DNA from: CAZFBA01 sp964517135
GTDB lineage: Bacteria; Cyanobacteriota; Vampirovibrionia; JBFMGH01
Reading direction: 5' to 3'
NCBI GenBank assembly: GCA_964517135.1
Contig: CAZFBA010000020.1
Coordinates: 13,180 to 77,179 of the forward strand
Length of the DNA stretch: 64,000 nt
Below, piece by piece: positions 8,911-17,752 of this stretch. Position numbers and translations under genes: made by a program. Within the stretch, counting starts at the first letter, position 1; every line of letters begins with the position of its first letter. The notes under the pieces are model-generated. The model saw nothing but the letters and a program-made list of their open reading frames with translations. It did not search any database and was not told the DNA's origin.

Positions 8911-10242
8911 ATGAAAAATATATCCGGTCTATTAAAAACAGTTGTCATTGCTCTGGTTGCAGTATGTTTACTTGCAATGGCCCTGATAAATCATAATTTT
9001 CTGTGGAAACAAACAAGAATGGCCCGTGCATTCTATTTTGTCTGGCAGGGAGATGAAAGCCTCAAAAAAGACAACTTTCAAGCCGCTATCGACTATTATA
9101 AAACGGCTCTCAAAATATATCCTGAACACCCTAAAGCTCACTATAACCTCGGCAACATATATTTCTGGTATGAAGTATATACTGCATCGCCTGAAAAACA
9201 ACCAGTAAAGGTGTTTAAATATGACAAAAACCTGGATCGCTTTGTGTTACACATCGAACCGCACGAAGAAACTCAGGATGAAGAAAATAGTGCCGAAGCT
9301 GCATACATTATGGCTACGGAGGTTTACCCCGACTTCATTAACGCCTGGATAAATCTGGGACTGGTCAGAGTTCAGCAATATGACCTAGATGGAGCCATAA
9401 AAGCCTTTATGCAAGCCACTAACGCTAATCCTGTTATGGTAAATATTCCATTTCTATTCAATAATGAACCCTCTATTAAGTATAACAGAGCAGTAGCCTA
9501 TTATAACCTTGCTCATGTATACAAACAAAAAGCACTGGCAACAGATTATACTGAAATAGCACAGGATTATTACTTGCAGGCTATGAACTACTACCAGAAA
9601 TCTTATGAAATAAACCCCGATAACTACAAAACAAACTATAACCTGGCTCAAACATACCATGTGCTTGAAAGAGATACACCCGCTATCAATAAATATTGCG
9701 AAGCCATTAAAATTGATCCATTTAAATATGAAGCACACTATAACCTTGGCATACTTTTAAAAAGCCAGGATCGCTACATTGCAGCCAGCGACGAGATAAA
9801 AAAAGCAGCTATGCTGTTAGATTTCAGTGACGACTCAAACAGAGCTGAATATGTATTTCGAATTCTCTCAGATATAAGCTTTAGAGGTGCAGCCCATGAG
9901 CTCTCGCAGCGCAGACACTTCTGGAAAACATATTATCCGATACCCCAAAAAGGCATAATAGCTGAAGTCATAGGCAAACCCCTCATAAAAGAAAAACAAA
10001 AAATGGAACTGCAAGAAAAACAAACACTCAAAGAAAAAGAAGAAGCCACTAAAAAAGAACAAAAAGAAAATAAAAAAGATAAACCTCTTGTAAAACAGGA
10101 TCTCGCCTATGAAGAATTCAGCGCATGCGTTACAGACCCTGACTATTACGATAATTTAAAAGCCCAATACGAAAAACACCCTGACTGGATCTACCTGTAT
10201 AATACCCCCCTGACTGAAGAACTCTATAAAATAAGCGATTGA
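8911..10242 (+). CDS. TPR-repeat protein with N-terminal membrane anchor
   Basis: A 443-residue protein with an N-terminal hydrophobic segment (about residues 8-27) that acts as a signal anchor. It is followed by tetratricopeptide repeats over about residues 45-300. Typical repeat phrases are AIDYYKTALKIYPEHPKAHY, AWINLGLVRVQQYDLDGAIK and EAHYNLGILLKSQDRYIAA. After about residue 350 comes a strongly charged Lys/Glu stretch, probably a coiled coil or linker, then a short C-terminal domain. TPR proteins act as scaffolds for complexes; the partner is not evident. Only a weak ribosome binding site precedes the ATG. It follows the pilin-signal genes and could be part of the same surface system, but spacing of about 190 bases argues for its own promoter. 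Confidence 0.8.
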   Translation: MKNISGLLKTVVIALVAVCLLAMALINHNFLWKQTRMARAFYFVWQGDESLKKDNFQAAIDYYKTALKIYPEHPKAHYNLGNIYFWYEVYTASPEKQPVKVFKYDKNLDRFVLHIEPHEETQDEENSAEAAYIMATEVYPDFINAWINLGLVRVQQYDLDGAIKAFMQATNANPVMVNIPFLFNNEPSIKYNRAVAYYNLAHVYKQKALATDYTEIAQDYYLQAMNYYQKSYEINPDNYKTNYNLAQTYHVLERDTPAINKYCEAIKIDPFKYEAHYNLGILLKSQDRYIAASDEIKKAAMLLDFSDDSNRAEYVFRILSDISFRGAAHELSQRRHFWKTYYPIPQKGIIAEVIGKPLIKEKQKMELQEKQTLKEKEEATKKEQKENKKDKPLVKQDLAYEEFSACVTDPDYYDNLKAQYEKHPDWIYLYNTPLTEELYKISD

Positions 10243-10268
10243 TACCAGTTTATTTATACTAAACAACA

Positions 10269-10402
10269 TCATTACTGTCCGGTTAAATTTTTTTCTGAGG
10301 GTTTGGTTTTTGAGCCCGCAGGCCCAAAAACCAAACCCGACCTACCTCTTCGCTGAACCCTGTTTAATAATTTTTGCCAGTTTATTTATACTAAACTGCA
10401 TA
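10269..10402. repeat. Dispersed repeat, family 2, copy 1, with embedded perfect hairpin
   Basis: The sequence starting TTACTGTCCGGTTAAATTTTT and ending GTTTAATAATTTTTGCCAG recurs almost exactly at 22040-22131. This copy carries an extra ~40 bases absent from the other. The extra segment is a perfect inverted repeat with 14-base arms, 10299-10312 and 10325-10338 (GGGTTTGGTTTTTG and its complement), around a 12-base loop. A neighbouring stretch (10411-10503) also recurs at 15575-15660 and partly at 22822-22875. No coding frame is present. Confidence 0.7.
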
Positions 10403-10506
10403 ACTCTTGGAACCTCTGATTAATTAAGAAATTACTGATTCCAGCAAGACACTAATTTCTTGAATCTGTGAACTTATAAATTATTCAGAGATCTCTCTTG
10501 ATCTAA

Positions 10507-10998
10507 CTATTTTATTATTTGTCTTGCAATTCTACTAATACCCGGCAACATCATTTCACGCCCTGAAAGTGCAGCAATAGCAAATACACTAACTACACAA
10601 AATATTATAAGCGGATAATGAACATATAATACCTGATAAATCGCCCGGTATGACTCAAAAGCAAAAATAAGAAAACTGCTTAATAAAGATATACCTTCTA
10701 ATACCAGCATTGAAACTATAATTGTCAGCCCCAGAAAAAGAGACTGAAAAGTATGAAGCATCATAAACCTGTTGAGCTTTTTTCCGCTTATAAACGCTGA
10801 AAAATATACAAAAAGACCACTCAACCCGAACGTAAAATAACAGGAAAAACAAAGCAATTTATCTGTTAGCCTGGCTTCATAACTGTCATCATCAATGATA
10901 GATTTTTCTTTAAGCCTGAAATGACTTTTAAGACGGTCTTTTGAAGCATGTTTATAAGCTCGAGGATCTACATACGCCCTGGTGGTTCCACTTTTCAT
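10507..10998 (-). CDS. Small multi-pass membrane protein, Tic20/DUF4870-like
   Basis: The 163-residue protein has a charged N-terminus of about 50 residues, then four hydrophobic segments (about 53-70, 82-101, 104-120 and 128-147). The phrase KKLNRFMMLHTFQSLFLGL between the first two resembles the RF...QA motif of Tic20/Ycf60 and of DUF4870 proteins, small membrane proteins of poorly known function. This is a weak, motif-level resemblance. The start has AGAGG about 10 bases upstream. It is a single gene flanked by repeat elements on its downstream side. Confidence 0.6.
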   Translation of the reverse strand: MKSGTTRAYVDPRAYKHASKDRLKSHFRLKEKSIIDDDSYEARLTDKLLCFSCYFTFGLSGLFVYFSAFISGKKLNRFMMLHTFQSLFLGLTIIVSMLVLEGISLLSSFLIFAFESYRAIYQVLYVHYPLIIFCVVSVFAIAALSGREMMLPGISRIARQIIK

Positions 10999-11256
10999 TA
11001 AATAGCAACCTCTACTTTATTGATACACTTATAACTATAATGATCTTAAAAACGATTTCCAGAAAATAAAAAATAATTTAAAAAAAATTAACACCCTGTC
11101 CCCATAATATATAGAGCATATCACCGGGTTTTATTCCCGGGCCACGCTTACTTATTCAACCCATATTGAAACCTTGTAACATATTACTCAATAATGATTA
11201 TTCAATGATAGTAAGAATCTCGCAGAATAAAGATTTTTAAATAAAAGAATAAATAT

Positions 11257-11286
11257 TTGACATACGAAATGCAATTTCTGTAATAT
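11257..11286 (+). promoter_or_regulatory. Sigma-70-type promoter for the regulator-transporter operon
   Basis: TTGACA (11257-11262), an 18-base spacer, and TAATAT (11281-11286) form a near-consensus promoter. Transcription should start around 11293. The -10 box overlaps the first possible ATG of the downstream frame (11285), which rules that ATG out as the start and supports the GTG at 11312. Confidence 0.75.
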
Positions 11287-11311
11287 GCTTCATATATTAT
11301 GGGAGTCTTTA

Positions 11312-11638
11312 GTGATAAATCCTTCAAAAAATAAACTTAAATGGACATTTCTAACCAACCATGCTCACGTGTTGATTTGCCTGGCCAGAAATAACTCTAT
11401 GCTGATGAAAGATATAGCCAGAGAGATTGGTATTACTGAAAGAGCCGTGCAAATCATCATTTCAGATCTGGTTAAAGAAGGTTATATTAATCGCATAAAA
11501 GAAGGACGATGTAACAGTTATCAGATTAATACAGATCTTCATCTAAGGCATCCTTTAGAGTCTCATTGCCTCGTAGAAACACTCATTAAAGTGGTTTGCC
11601 CCGGCAAAACAATTCACCAGAGTAATTGTAATGAATAA
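11312..11638 (+). CDS. Winged-helix transcriptional regulator (MarR-like)
   Basis: A 108-residue DNA-binding protein. It opens with the signature KWTFLTNHAHVLICLAR, followed by a winged helix-turn-helix (MKDIAREIGITERAVQIIISD, then a wing EGYINRIKEGRCNSYQI). This is a well-populated family of small MarR/ArsR-like regulators. The GTG start is supported by GGGAG 6 bases upstream and by the promoter, whose -10 box covers the earlier ATG. The gene overlaps the transporter gene by 8 bases, so it probably controls that transporter, possibly by binding at its own promoter. The ligand is unknown. Confidence 0.85.
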   Translation: MINPSKNKLKWTFLTNHAHVLICLARNNSMLMKDIAREIGITERAVQIIISDLVKEGYINRIKEGRCNSYQINTDLHLRHPLESHCLVETLIKVVCPGKTIHQSNCNE

Positions 11639-12812
11639 ATGGATTGTTCTGACAGCAGGTATAATTATTCAAACTATATTAGGGGGTATATATGCCTGGA
11701 GTTCTTTTGTACCCTCACTAAAATATGATTATGGGCTGACTAACAGTGAATGCGGTATGATTTTTGGTGCCATGATTGCTACCTTTTCCATTGCAATGAT
11801 ACCTGCTGGCCGTTTGCTTAAAAAGTTCCCGCCGGCTTTCATTGCCGGCACAGGAGCCATATTATTCTTATCAGGGTATGTTCTGGCTTCGTTTTCACAG
11901 GGCAACTTTTATCTGCTTCTTTTAAGCTTGAGCCTGATTTGTGGAACCGGTATCGGGTTTGGTTATGTCGTACCTTTAACAGTTGGCATGAAATGGTTTC
12001 CTGATCATAAAGGCCTGATAACCGGTGTATCTGTTGCTGGTTTTGGCCTGGGTGCACTTCTGTTAAGCTTTTTTGTTGATTACCTGCTTAACACATTACA
12101 TTTTAATGTGCTCTATATTTTTAGACTGACAGGTTTAATATTTGGCTCCATAGCCATTATAAGCGCTCTTTTTATGAGTGAACCTGAACAGGATAAAAAC
12201 AGAATTGACGATACAGGTAAAATTGAACTTATGCCTTATCTTAAATCAGGCCTTTTCTGGCTTATTTGCCTTGGTATGTTTGCAGGGACTTTTGCCGGAC
12301 TCATTACTATCAGTAAACTGAAACCGCTTGCCTTAAGTTATGGTTTATCCGACAATTTTGCAGTATGGGTTATTTCAGTTTTTGCTTTAGGCAATGCTAC
12401 CGGCCGTATTCTATGGGGACGTATTCATGATAAATTTAATTCAAACAAAACAATAATTATGTCTTTATTGTTTCTGGGGCTTTCACTAATACCGTTGTTT
12501 TTCAAGTTATCTGCTGCGTCTTCATTAATTTTTACTTTTATTAGCGGCATTGGTTTTGGAAGTTGTTTTGTTGTATACGCCTCTTCCATTGTTCAATATT
12601 ATGGTATAGATTGTTTTCCAAGGCTTTACCCTGTATGTTTTTTGGGGTATGGTCTGGCAGGCTTAACAGGCCCTGCTGTTGGAGGATGGATTGTTGATTT
12701 ATCAGGCTTTTACGGAAGCGCTATTTTATTGAGTATTTCAATAGTCCTGATTGCTCTAATTATCATTGCTTTTGGACTCAATAATATCAGGTTGCCATCA
12801 AAAGGCAACTGA
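11631..12812 (+). CDS. MFS transporter, oxalate/formate antiporter (OFA) type
   Basis: A 393-residue major facilitator with about 12 hydrophobic segments. The N-terminus GGIYAWSSFVPSLKYDYGL and the GTGIGFGYVVPLTVGMKWFPD motif in the fourth helix region are characteristic of the OFA family, whose members exchange organic anions such as oxalate and formate. The real substrate cannot be told from sequence. The start overlaps the upstream regulator by 8 bases, so the two are translationally coupled. A hairpin terminator follows about 40 bases after the stop. Confidence 0.88.
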   Translation: MNKWIVLTAGIIIQTILGGIYAWSSFVPSLKYDYGLTNSECGMIFGAMIATFSIAMIPAGRLLKKFPPAFIAGTGAILFLSGYVLASFSQGNFYLLLLSLSLICGTGIGFGYVVPLTVGMKWFPDHKGLITGVSVAGFGLGALLLSFFVDYLLNTLHFNVLYIFRLTGLIFGSIAIISALFMSEPEQDKNRIDDTGKIELMPYLKSGLFWLICLGMFAGTFAGLITISKLKPLALSYGLSDNFAVWVISVFALGNATGRILWGRIHDKFNSNKTIIMSLLFLGLSLIPLFFKLSAASSLIFTFISGIGFGSCFVVYASSIVQYYGIDCFPRLYPVCFLGYGLAGLTGPAVGGWIVDLSGFYGSAILLSISIVLIALIIIAFGLNNIRLPSKGN

Positions 12813-12854
12813 TTATAGAGATAGTGGGTCGGGTTTTGCTCCTCAAATTAAATT

Positions 12855-12879
12855 AAAAAAGGCACCTGTGATGCCTTTT
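12855..12879 (+). terminator. Rho-independent terminator after the OFA transporter
   Basis: An A-tract, GGCA, a short loop, TGCC and a TTTT tract form a hairpin with extended A/T pairing. It lies about 40 bases after the transporter stop and could work in both directions. Confidence 0.6.
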
Positions 12880-13075
12880 AGGATACTTGTAATAATGGCT
12901 AAACAATAACTGGTGGGTTACGAAATCTTTTATATTGAAACTCTTATAATTAAAACATAGCAGGATATTACCATCAATACCTCTAATTGGGTAAATACTC
13001 ATACTATTTTGCTACCAATTGACAAATTTTAGTCACACTGAAATTGTTTCAGCATCTTTGAAGCTACTTGTCTCA

Positions 13076-13236
13076 GATCCTTCACTGTGCTCAGGATGAA
13101 ACAAAAGTTCTAAAGAGGCTAATACCACCGGAGTGCACTTAGTGCACTCCTGAGAGTCTTTTATTTCATACTAATTCAGGCATTCAATAAACTATTATTG
13201 CGAGGAGGGCTTTTAGTTCGACGTGGCACAGTCACT
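13076..13236. repeat. Dispersed repeat, family 3, copy 1
   Basis: This segment recurs in inverted orientation at 22940-23095. Shared blocks include TCTAAAGAGGCTAATA, a palindromic core (here GGAGTGCACTTAGTGCACTCC), and TAATTCAGGCATTCAATAAAC. The cores differ in sequence between copies (the other has GGAGCGAACTTAGTTCGCTCC) yet stay palindromic, so compensatory changes have preserved the hairpin. The GC-richer stretch that follows (about 13240-13460) has no gene. It ends with GATCCTTCGCTTCGCTC, which also recurs in inverted form near 22915. Confidence 0.75.
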
Positions 13237-13463
13237 CCCCACCCCTGAAACCCTCCTTTAGCGAGTGAACAGAAGGTATAAATATAGCAACCCTTGCCTG
13301 AGCAAGCGAATGAAAACTTGAGTGAGCGTGCGAAGACAGAAAAGCAATTTTAGTCCAGTGCGGTCACGCACCCCGAATTGATGGGCGAGCGGGTTGGGAA
13401 CTTGCTGTGGCGAAGCCCGAAAAATCCCCTACAAATAGATCCTTCGCTTCGCTCAGGTTCCTC

Positions 13464-14162
13464 TTATAATTCAGGGTTAGAAAGGTTATTAAAAAGTATA
13501 TGAAAATAACGCTTCAAGGGTAAAAGATGTTGATAGCCATTGCGAATAGTATTCTGTGTCTGAATATATTTACCTGGCACTATTTCATTGCTGCAATTAT
13601 CAAGCATTTTTTCAATACTTTCCCGGGTATATTCAAGATGAAACTGAATGCCTGAAACATTGCCCGGATATTCAAAAGCCTGAATTTTAGTGGCTTCAGA
13701 ATAAGCAAGGTTCACCGCATTTTCAGGCAGGTCAAAAGTATCACCATGCCAGTGAAAGACCATAAAAGTTTCTGGCAGGCCGTCAAAAATATTAGATTCC
13801 AGCCCTCCTTCAGTAAGGGTTACAGGCAGCCATCCAATTTCTTTGTCAGTATTTTTATAGACTTTAGCCCCGAGAACATCTGCAATTAGCTGTGCTCCAA
13901 GGCATATGCCAGTAACCTTTTTGCCTTTTTCTATAGCTTCTTCGATAAAAATTTTCTCTGCAACCAGCCAGGGATACTTCTTGTCTTCATACACACTCAT
14001 CGGGCCGCCAAGTATAATCAGCCAGTCAATATCATCCACTGGTGGCAGCGTATCATCCTTAAAAAAAGCTGTTTTAGATATATTAAAATCGTATTGAAGA
14101 ACTGCAGGCTCAATATTTGCAAGGTCTTCAAAAGGTACATGCTGAAAATAATGAATTTTCAT
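13464..14162 (-). CDS. Class I glutamine amidotransferase (GMP synthase-like)
   Basis: A 232-residue stand-alone class I amidotransferase that should hydrolyse glutamine or cleave a gamma-glutamyl bond. The triad is visible: Cys87 in GICLGAQLIA, His175 and Glu177 in GIQFHLEYTRE. The oxyanion segment ILGGPMSVYED is also present. Proteins of this type are usually annotated as GMP synthase-like amidotransferases, and their partner or substrate is not known. The start has AGGAGA 5 bases upstream. No operon partner is seen; it stands alone between repeat-rich regions. Confidence 0.88.
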   Translation of the reverse strand: MKIHYFQHVPFEDLANIEPAVLQYDFNISKTAFFKDDTLPPVDDIDWLIILGGPMSVYEDKKYPWLVAEKIFIEEAIEKGKKVTGICLGAQLIADVLGAKVYKNTDKEIGWLPVTLTEGGLESNIFDGLPETFMVFHWHGDTFDLPENAVNLAYSEATKIQAFEYPGNVSGIQFHLEYTRESIEKMLDNCSNEIVPGKYIQTQNTIRNGYQHLLPLKRYFHILFNNLSNPEL

Positions 14163-14864
14163 AGGGTCTCCTGATATGCCGGAGTTTAAAACTATTCATA
14201 ATGTCAGTTAATTTTATATTACTAAAAACATACTTGAAAAAGTAGAAGTTGCTGCAAGATCCCTGATCAATAAAAGGATACAGCATAAAGGCAAGAAGCC
14301 ATACCCCAGAGGGCATATCTTCTAAAAATAGGCATAATGATCTATATCTATTTAAGATGTATGACTCAACGAACTATTAATGTGTTCATATATAATAAAG
14401 ATATAAAACACATAGCTGTAATTATTAAGAAGTGTCTTCATTAAAACCCTCAAACTTATAGTTTGTCTTAGCACACAACGATAATGGTTGTTAGCTGTTC
14501 ATAAAACGGCTTTACCTCTAAGATCGTGCCTGATGATTGTACCTTAAATACGGGTATAGCTTATTTAACAAATATTTGAGAGAGATAGAGAATTATTAAC
14601 AGGTTCATCTAACACTATTTAATAGTATAACTTACCTGATATGGAGGTGATGGTTAAACCAGAATCTTTTATCATAGACGAGTGCATAATTTAATTTTTT
14701 TCGGATTATGCAAGAGCCTTTTATTACAGTCAATAGAGGTGTTTTTCTATAGAAAGCCTTCTATAACTGCATTAGTAGTGGTTTTTCTGTAATGCTGAAG
14801 TCAATATTTAGCGGCTTAAAAATTTAACATCATCGTTAGAGGTCTTTGAAAAGGAGAGAGATTT
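14163..14864. other. Gene-free 700-bp stretch with repeat fragments
   Basis: No convincing coding frame. At 14246-14272 a block, GTTGCTGCAAGA then a near-identical tail ending TGATCAATA, is shared with 49172-49198. At about 14684-14706 the sequence resembles the left end of the MITE-like family (GTGCATAA followed by T-rich DNA and TCG). A strong anti-16S match (GGAGGTGAT) occurs near 14644, but only a 14-codon frame follows, so I do not call a gene. The last 60 bases are the leader of the Cys-rich small protein. Confidence 0.4.
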
Positions 14865-15227
14865 ATGGATTTTTGCGGACTTCAACAACATCAAAGCCAG
14901 TTAATTCAACAAATGGGTAAGTATAACAATGCGGCTGAAGAGTATAATCTTATGAAGTTAGTCTCTCAGTATCGCAATGCTATTAACAGCGCTGAAAACC
15001 CTGAAGAAGCCAGAAGCTTTGCGGCAAAACTCGAAGGAGTTCTTGCACAGCAAGGCAAAGGCCTCGGTGATATAAGCGGTATCAACAGCGCAAAACTAAA
15101 CGACAATGCAATAGCCAACCCCCTTGCTAATGGTGCGAAGCCAGCGGGTGGATGTAAATCCTGCCATGGCTGCGGCGCCTGCGGTAAGAAAGCCCACCAG
15201 GGAAAAGCTCTTGACCTAAGAGCATAA
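14865..15227 (+). CDS. Small Cys-rich C-terminal protein, unknown function
   Basis: A 120-residue protein with a strong ribosome binding site (AAAGGAGAGAG about 5 bases before ATG) and a good terminator downstream, so it is very likely a real single-gene unit. Residues 1-70 look helical and Gln/Asn-rich. The C-terminus contains a compact cluster CKSCHGCGACGKK with four Cys and one His within about 12 residues, able to bind a metal or an Fe-S centre or to be modified. There is no signal peptide. I recognise no family. Alternatives are a metal carrier, a redox protein or a precursor peptide with a modified Cys-rich core. Confidence 0.7.
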   Translation: MDFCGLQQHQSQLIQQMGKYNNAAEEYNLMKLVSQYRNAINSAENPEEARSFAAKLEGVLAQQGKGLGDISGINSAKLNDNAIANPLANGAKPAGGCKSCHGCGACGKKAHQGKALDLRA

Positions 15228-15320
15228 ATATTAAAGCATTCATCATCTACCCACAGTGCCCTTCAACCGTATGGCTTCTTGCTTGCGGGATATTGTGACC
15301 ATGAGATCCACTGACGGTCT

Positions 15321-15346
15321 GAGGCTTTTAGCCTCTTTTTCTTTTT
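15321..15346 (+). terminator. Rho-independent terminator
   Basis: GAGGCT, a 3-base loop and AGCCTC are followed by TTTTTCTTTTT. This is a textbook terminator about 90 bases downstream of the Cys-rich small protein. Confidence 0.85.
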
Positions 15347-15398
15347 GTGTATGTTGACAATGATAAATGATCTATATTTTGGAAACTCTGATTAATAA

Positions 15399-15574
15399 GA
15401 TCAGTGCATAACTTAAAAATTTTTCGATTTTCAAAAATTTTAAAAGTGAAGATATGGGTTGAACGAGCAGGCGTAGCCTGCGAGGGAAACCCCATAAATT
15501 CCTTTAGGGTGGGCGGGATCTGGGTTTTGAAAATCGAAAACAAAAAATCTATTGTTATAGTTATGCATTAGTCT
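15399..15574. repeat. MITE-like element, copy A
   Basis: A ~175-bp non-coding element with inverted ends. The left end reads GATCAGTGCATAACTT and, further in, TTTTTCGATTTTCAAAA. The right end is the approximate complement, TTTTGAAAATCGAAAA then AGTTATGCATTAGTC. The centre holds a perfect small hairpin GCAGGCGTAGCCTGC and a GGGTGGGCGGG stretch. A second full copy lies at 22118-22297, and end fragments occur near 6396, 6738 and 49072. No transposase frame is present, so it would be mobilised in trans. Confidence 0.8.
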
Positions 15575-15678
15575 TTTAATTAAGAAATTACAGATTCCAG
15601 CAAAAACAGCGATATTTCTTGAATCTGAGAACCTTTAAATTATTCAGGGATCTTTTTTGAATATTTAAGCTTCTTTAA

Positions 15679-16608
15679 CTATAACTCATTTATATAAATG
15701 GGCTTATGGCCGCTATAAGTATCTTTTAAATAGATGATAAAGATTAATTCTGTTATTTTTAAGGGTTGAATATTTATAATCAACCTGTCAACAATACAAT
15801 GCATTAGATAAAAGCCCCTGCCCGAAGTATCAAGTATGTTTGTACCGGTAACATTACGTTCAAGCCAGTATAAAACATCGTCTCTGGTGAGGTTGCCTGA
15901 ATGATCTGTGATAGAAATGCCCAGTTTTTCTTTGTCCCAGCCGTAATGAATCTCTATAGAATCTTCGCTGTCAAGCTTTTGAACTATATCTCCACGTTCA
16001 TATTTTCTTTGACCACTGAGTGTTCTGGGAGCATGATAGAGTGCATTGGTGATAGCCTCTAATAGTGCTATACACAGAAGTTCTATATTAGGAACATTGA
16101 GAGATATCATACATTCCCTTAAAATAGACTGAATTTTTGCTATAGAATCAGAGCCATCAATAATATAGCTATTAAGCTCACTGCCTTTTTCAAGGTGGTT
16201 TGATAGACCAAGTAAATATTTTTCAGGCATCAGCAAGCCATTAATGACTTTTGAAAGCTCATTAAAGTTAAATGGAGCAGTTTTAACAATAATATTTGAT
16301 ACCCCTTTTTCACGTGTTAGCTTTAGATAGTCTTCAACCTTATAGGCTGTAATCATAGCCGTTCTGGTTTCCGGGTAAAGCCTGTGTACTTTTTCTACCA
16401 GGTCAAAGCCTGATTCTTCAGGCATATTAATATCTATGATAGCAAGATCATAAGCAGATTTTTGCATTAAATTGAGTGCAGCAGCTGCGCTCTCTGCTGA
16501 ATCCACTGTCAGTTTGCATTCTGCTTTATGAAACCGGGTTAAATAGTTTACCAGGTTCTTTCTTATTACTTCATCATCATCAACGATAATTAGATTATAA
16601 GTTTTCAT
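15679..16608 (-). CDS. Response regulator fused to an anti-sigma-type HATPase
   Basis: 309 residues. The N-terminal receiver domain (1-120) has the acidic pair DDD at 10-12, phospho-acceptor Asp59 in LAIIDINMP, the T of MITAYK and the K of KTAPFN. From about residue 165 a GHKL-type ATPase domain follows (LLEAITNALYH, then ISITDHSGNL and TSGRGFYLMHCIVDRL). It resembles RsbW/SpoIIAB-like serine kinases that bind sigma factors rather than a DNA-binding output. It starts 4 bases after the histidine kinase stop and ends the five-gene operon that begins with a sigma factor. I infer that phosphorylation of the receiver switches its hold on that sigma factor or on a partner. Confidence 0.85.
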   Translation of the reverse strand: MKTYNLIIVDDDEVIRKNLVNYLTRFHKAECKLTVDSAESAAAALNLMQKSAYDLAIIDINMPEESGFDLVEKVHRLYPETRTAMITAYKVEDYLKLTREKGVSNIIVKTAPFNFNELSKVINGLLMPEKYLLGLSNHLEKGSELNSYIIDGSDSIAKIQSILRECMISLNVPNIELLCIALLEAITNALYHAPRTLSGQRKYERGDIVQKLDSEDSIEIHYGWDKEKLGISITDHSGNLTRDDVLYWLERNVTGTNILDTSGRGFYLMHCIVDRLIINIQPLKITELIFIIYLKDTYSGHKPIYINEL

Positions 16609-16612
16609 GTTT

Positions 16613-17752
16613 TTATTCCAGATTCATGGGTAATATTACAATGAATTCGCTGCCTTCATTGACAGTACTGTTGACTTTAATTTTGCCTCCGTGTCTTTCT
16701 ACGATGCGGTGGCTTATACTGAGGCCCAGCCCTGTGCCGCCAATACCTGCTTTGGTAGTAAAGAAAGGTGTAAACAGTTGATTAAGATTTGAATGGGGTA
16801 TTCCGCAACCATTATCACATATAGCAATTCTGACGTATTTCTTTTCTGTTGTGCAGTTAATATTGATTTCAGGGTTTTCTGGTGAGGCTTCAGCAGCATT
16901 TTTAAGTATATTATAGATAACCTGCTGTATTTTGAGTTTATCGCAATTTAATTTTATCTCTAAAGGGCAGTTAATATTTATTTTTGCCCCTGTGAAAACG
17001 TGCTGTGATCTTGTAATATCAAGTGTTTCCTGAAGCAACTGAAAGAGAATGCAGTGTTCAAGGTCGAGTTTTTCTCTTTTAGAATAGTTTAAAAGGCCAC
17101 CAACAAGTCGTGCTGACCTGACAGTATTAAGTTTTATGTGCTCTATCTCGCTTAAAGAGTATGTAAGAGAATCTAGAAGGGCATTAAAATCTTCAGGTTC
17201 AAGGTTGTGCCTTGCCTCTTTCAGGCTCTGAATAATTGAAGTAAGGCTGCTTTCTGCCAGCTGTGCGCTCATAGAGATGCCAGAGATAGGGTTATTAAGC
17301 TCATGGGCAATACCAGAAATCATTGTGCCGATGGCAGCAAGGTTTTTAAACTGAAACAGCTCATCTTGCATTGCTTTAATGGTGTCAAGCTTTTTCAGGT
17401 CTGAAGTTTTATCTATTAAAGATATAAAATAAACCTGATTCTGCTCTTCAGGATCAGCCGGCGAGCTTGAACAGAGATACATTTCAATATATATTAGTCT
17501 TGAATGTTCTCTTACAAAAAGGTCTTTCTTTTCGTTATAAAGTGGAACATTTATCAGTCTTGATTTTAGTGCATCAAGATAGTCTGGCAGGTCTGAGATG
17601 TGATCAATTTTAGAATATAGATTAAGCATTTTTCTAGCATAATCGTTAATATATAAAACCTGTCGCTTTGAATTTATTGCCATAAAGCCAATAGGAACAT
17701 TTTTACAGATTTTTTCGCAGTATTCATTCATATTTAAGTGCTTCAAATTCAC
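16613..17752 (-). CDS. Sensor histidine kinase with PAS domain
   Basis: 379 residues with no membrane segment, so probably cytoplasmic. A PAS-like sensor occupies about residues 10-120 (PIGFMAINSKRQVLYINDYA). The dimerisation/phospho-acceptor helix contains His150 in ISGIAHELNNPISGI. The catalytic ATPase domain has NILKNAAEASPENP (N box), ICDNGCGIPH (G1) and GGTGLGLSISHRIVERHGG (G2). It overlaps the preceding gene by 29 bases and is followed 4 bases later by the response regulator, its obvious partner. The signal is unknown; the soluble PAS suggests an internal cue such as redox or a small ligand. Confidence 0.93.
   Translation of the reverse strand: MNLKHLNMNEYCEKICKNVPIGFMAINSKRQVLYINDYARKMLNLYSKIDHISDLPDYLDALKSRLINVPLYNEKKDLFVREHSRLIYIEMYLCSSSPADPEEQNQVYFISLIDKTSDLKKLDTIKAMQDELFQFKNLAAIGTMISGIAHELNNPISGISMSAQLAESSLTSIIQSLKEARHNLEPEDFNALLDSLTYSLSEIEHIKLNTVRSARLVGGLLNYSKREKLDLEHCILFQLLQETLDITRSQHVFTGAKININCPLEIKLNCDKLKIQQVIYNILKNAAEASPENPEININCTTEKKYVRIAICDNGCGIPHSNLNQLFTPFFTTKAGIGGTGLGLSISHRIVERHGGKIKVNSTVNEGSEFIVILPMNLE

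Noticed and set aside
11285..11311. ATG at 11285 as the start of the MarR-like regulator
   Set aside because: It overlaps the -10 hexamer of the promoter; the GTG at 11312 has a good ribosome binding site.
14644..14694. Strong anti-16S match followed by a short frame
   Set aside because: The frame encodes only 14 codons and the spacing to ATG is too short; probably chance or a repeat remnant.
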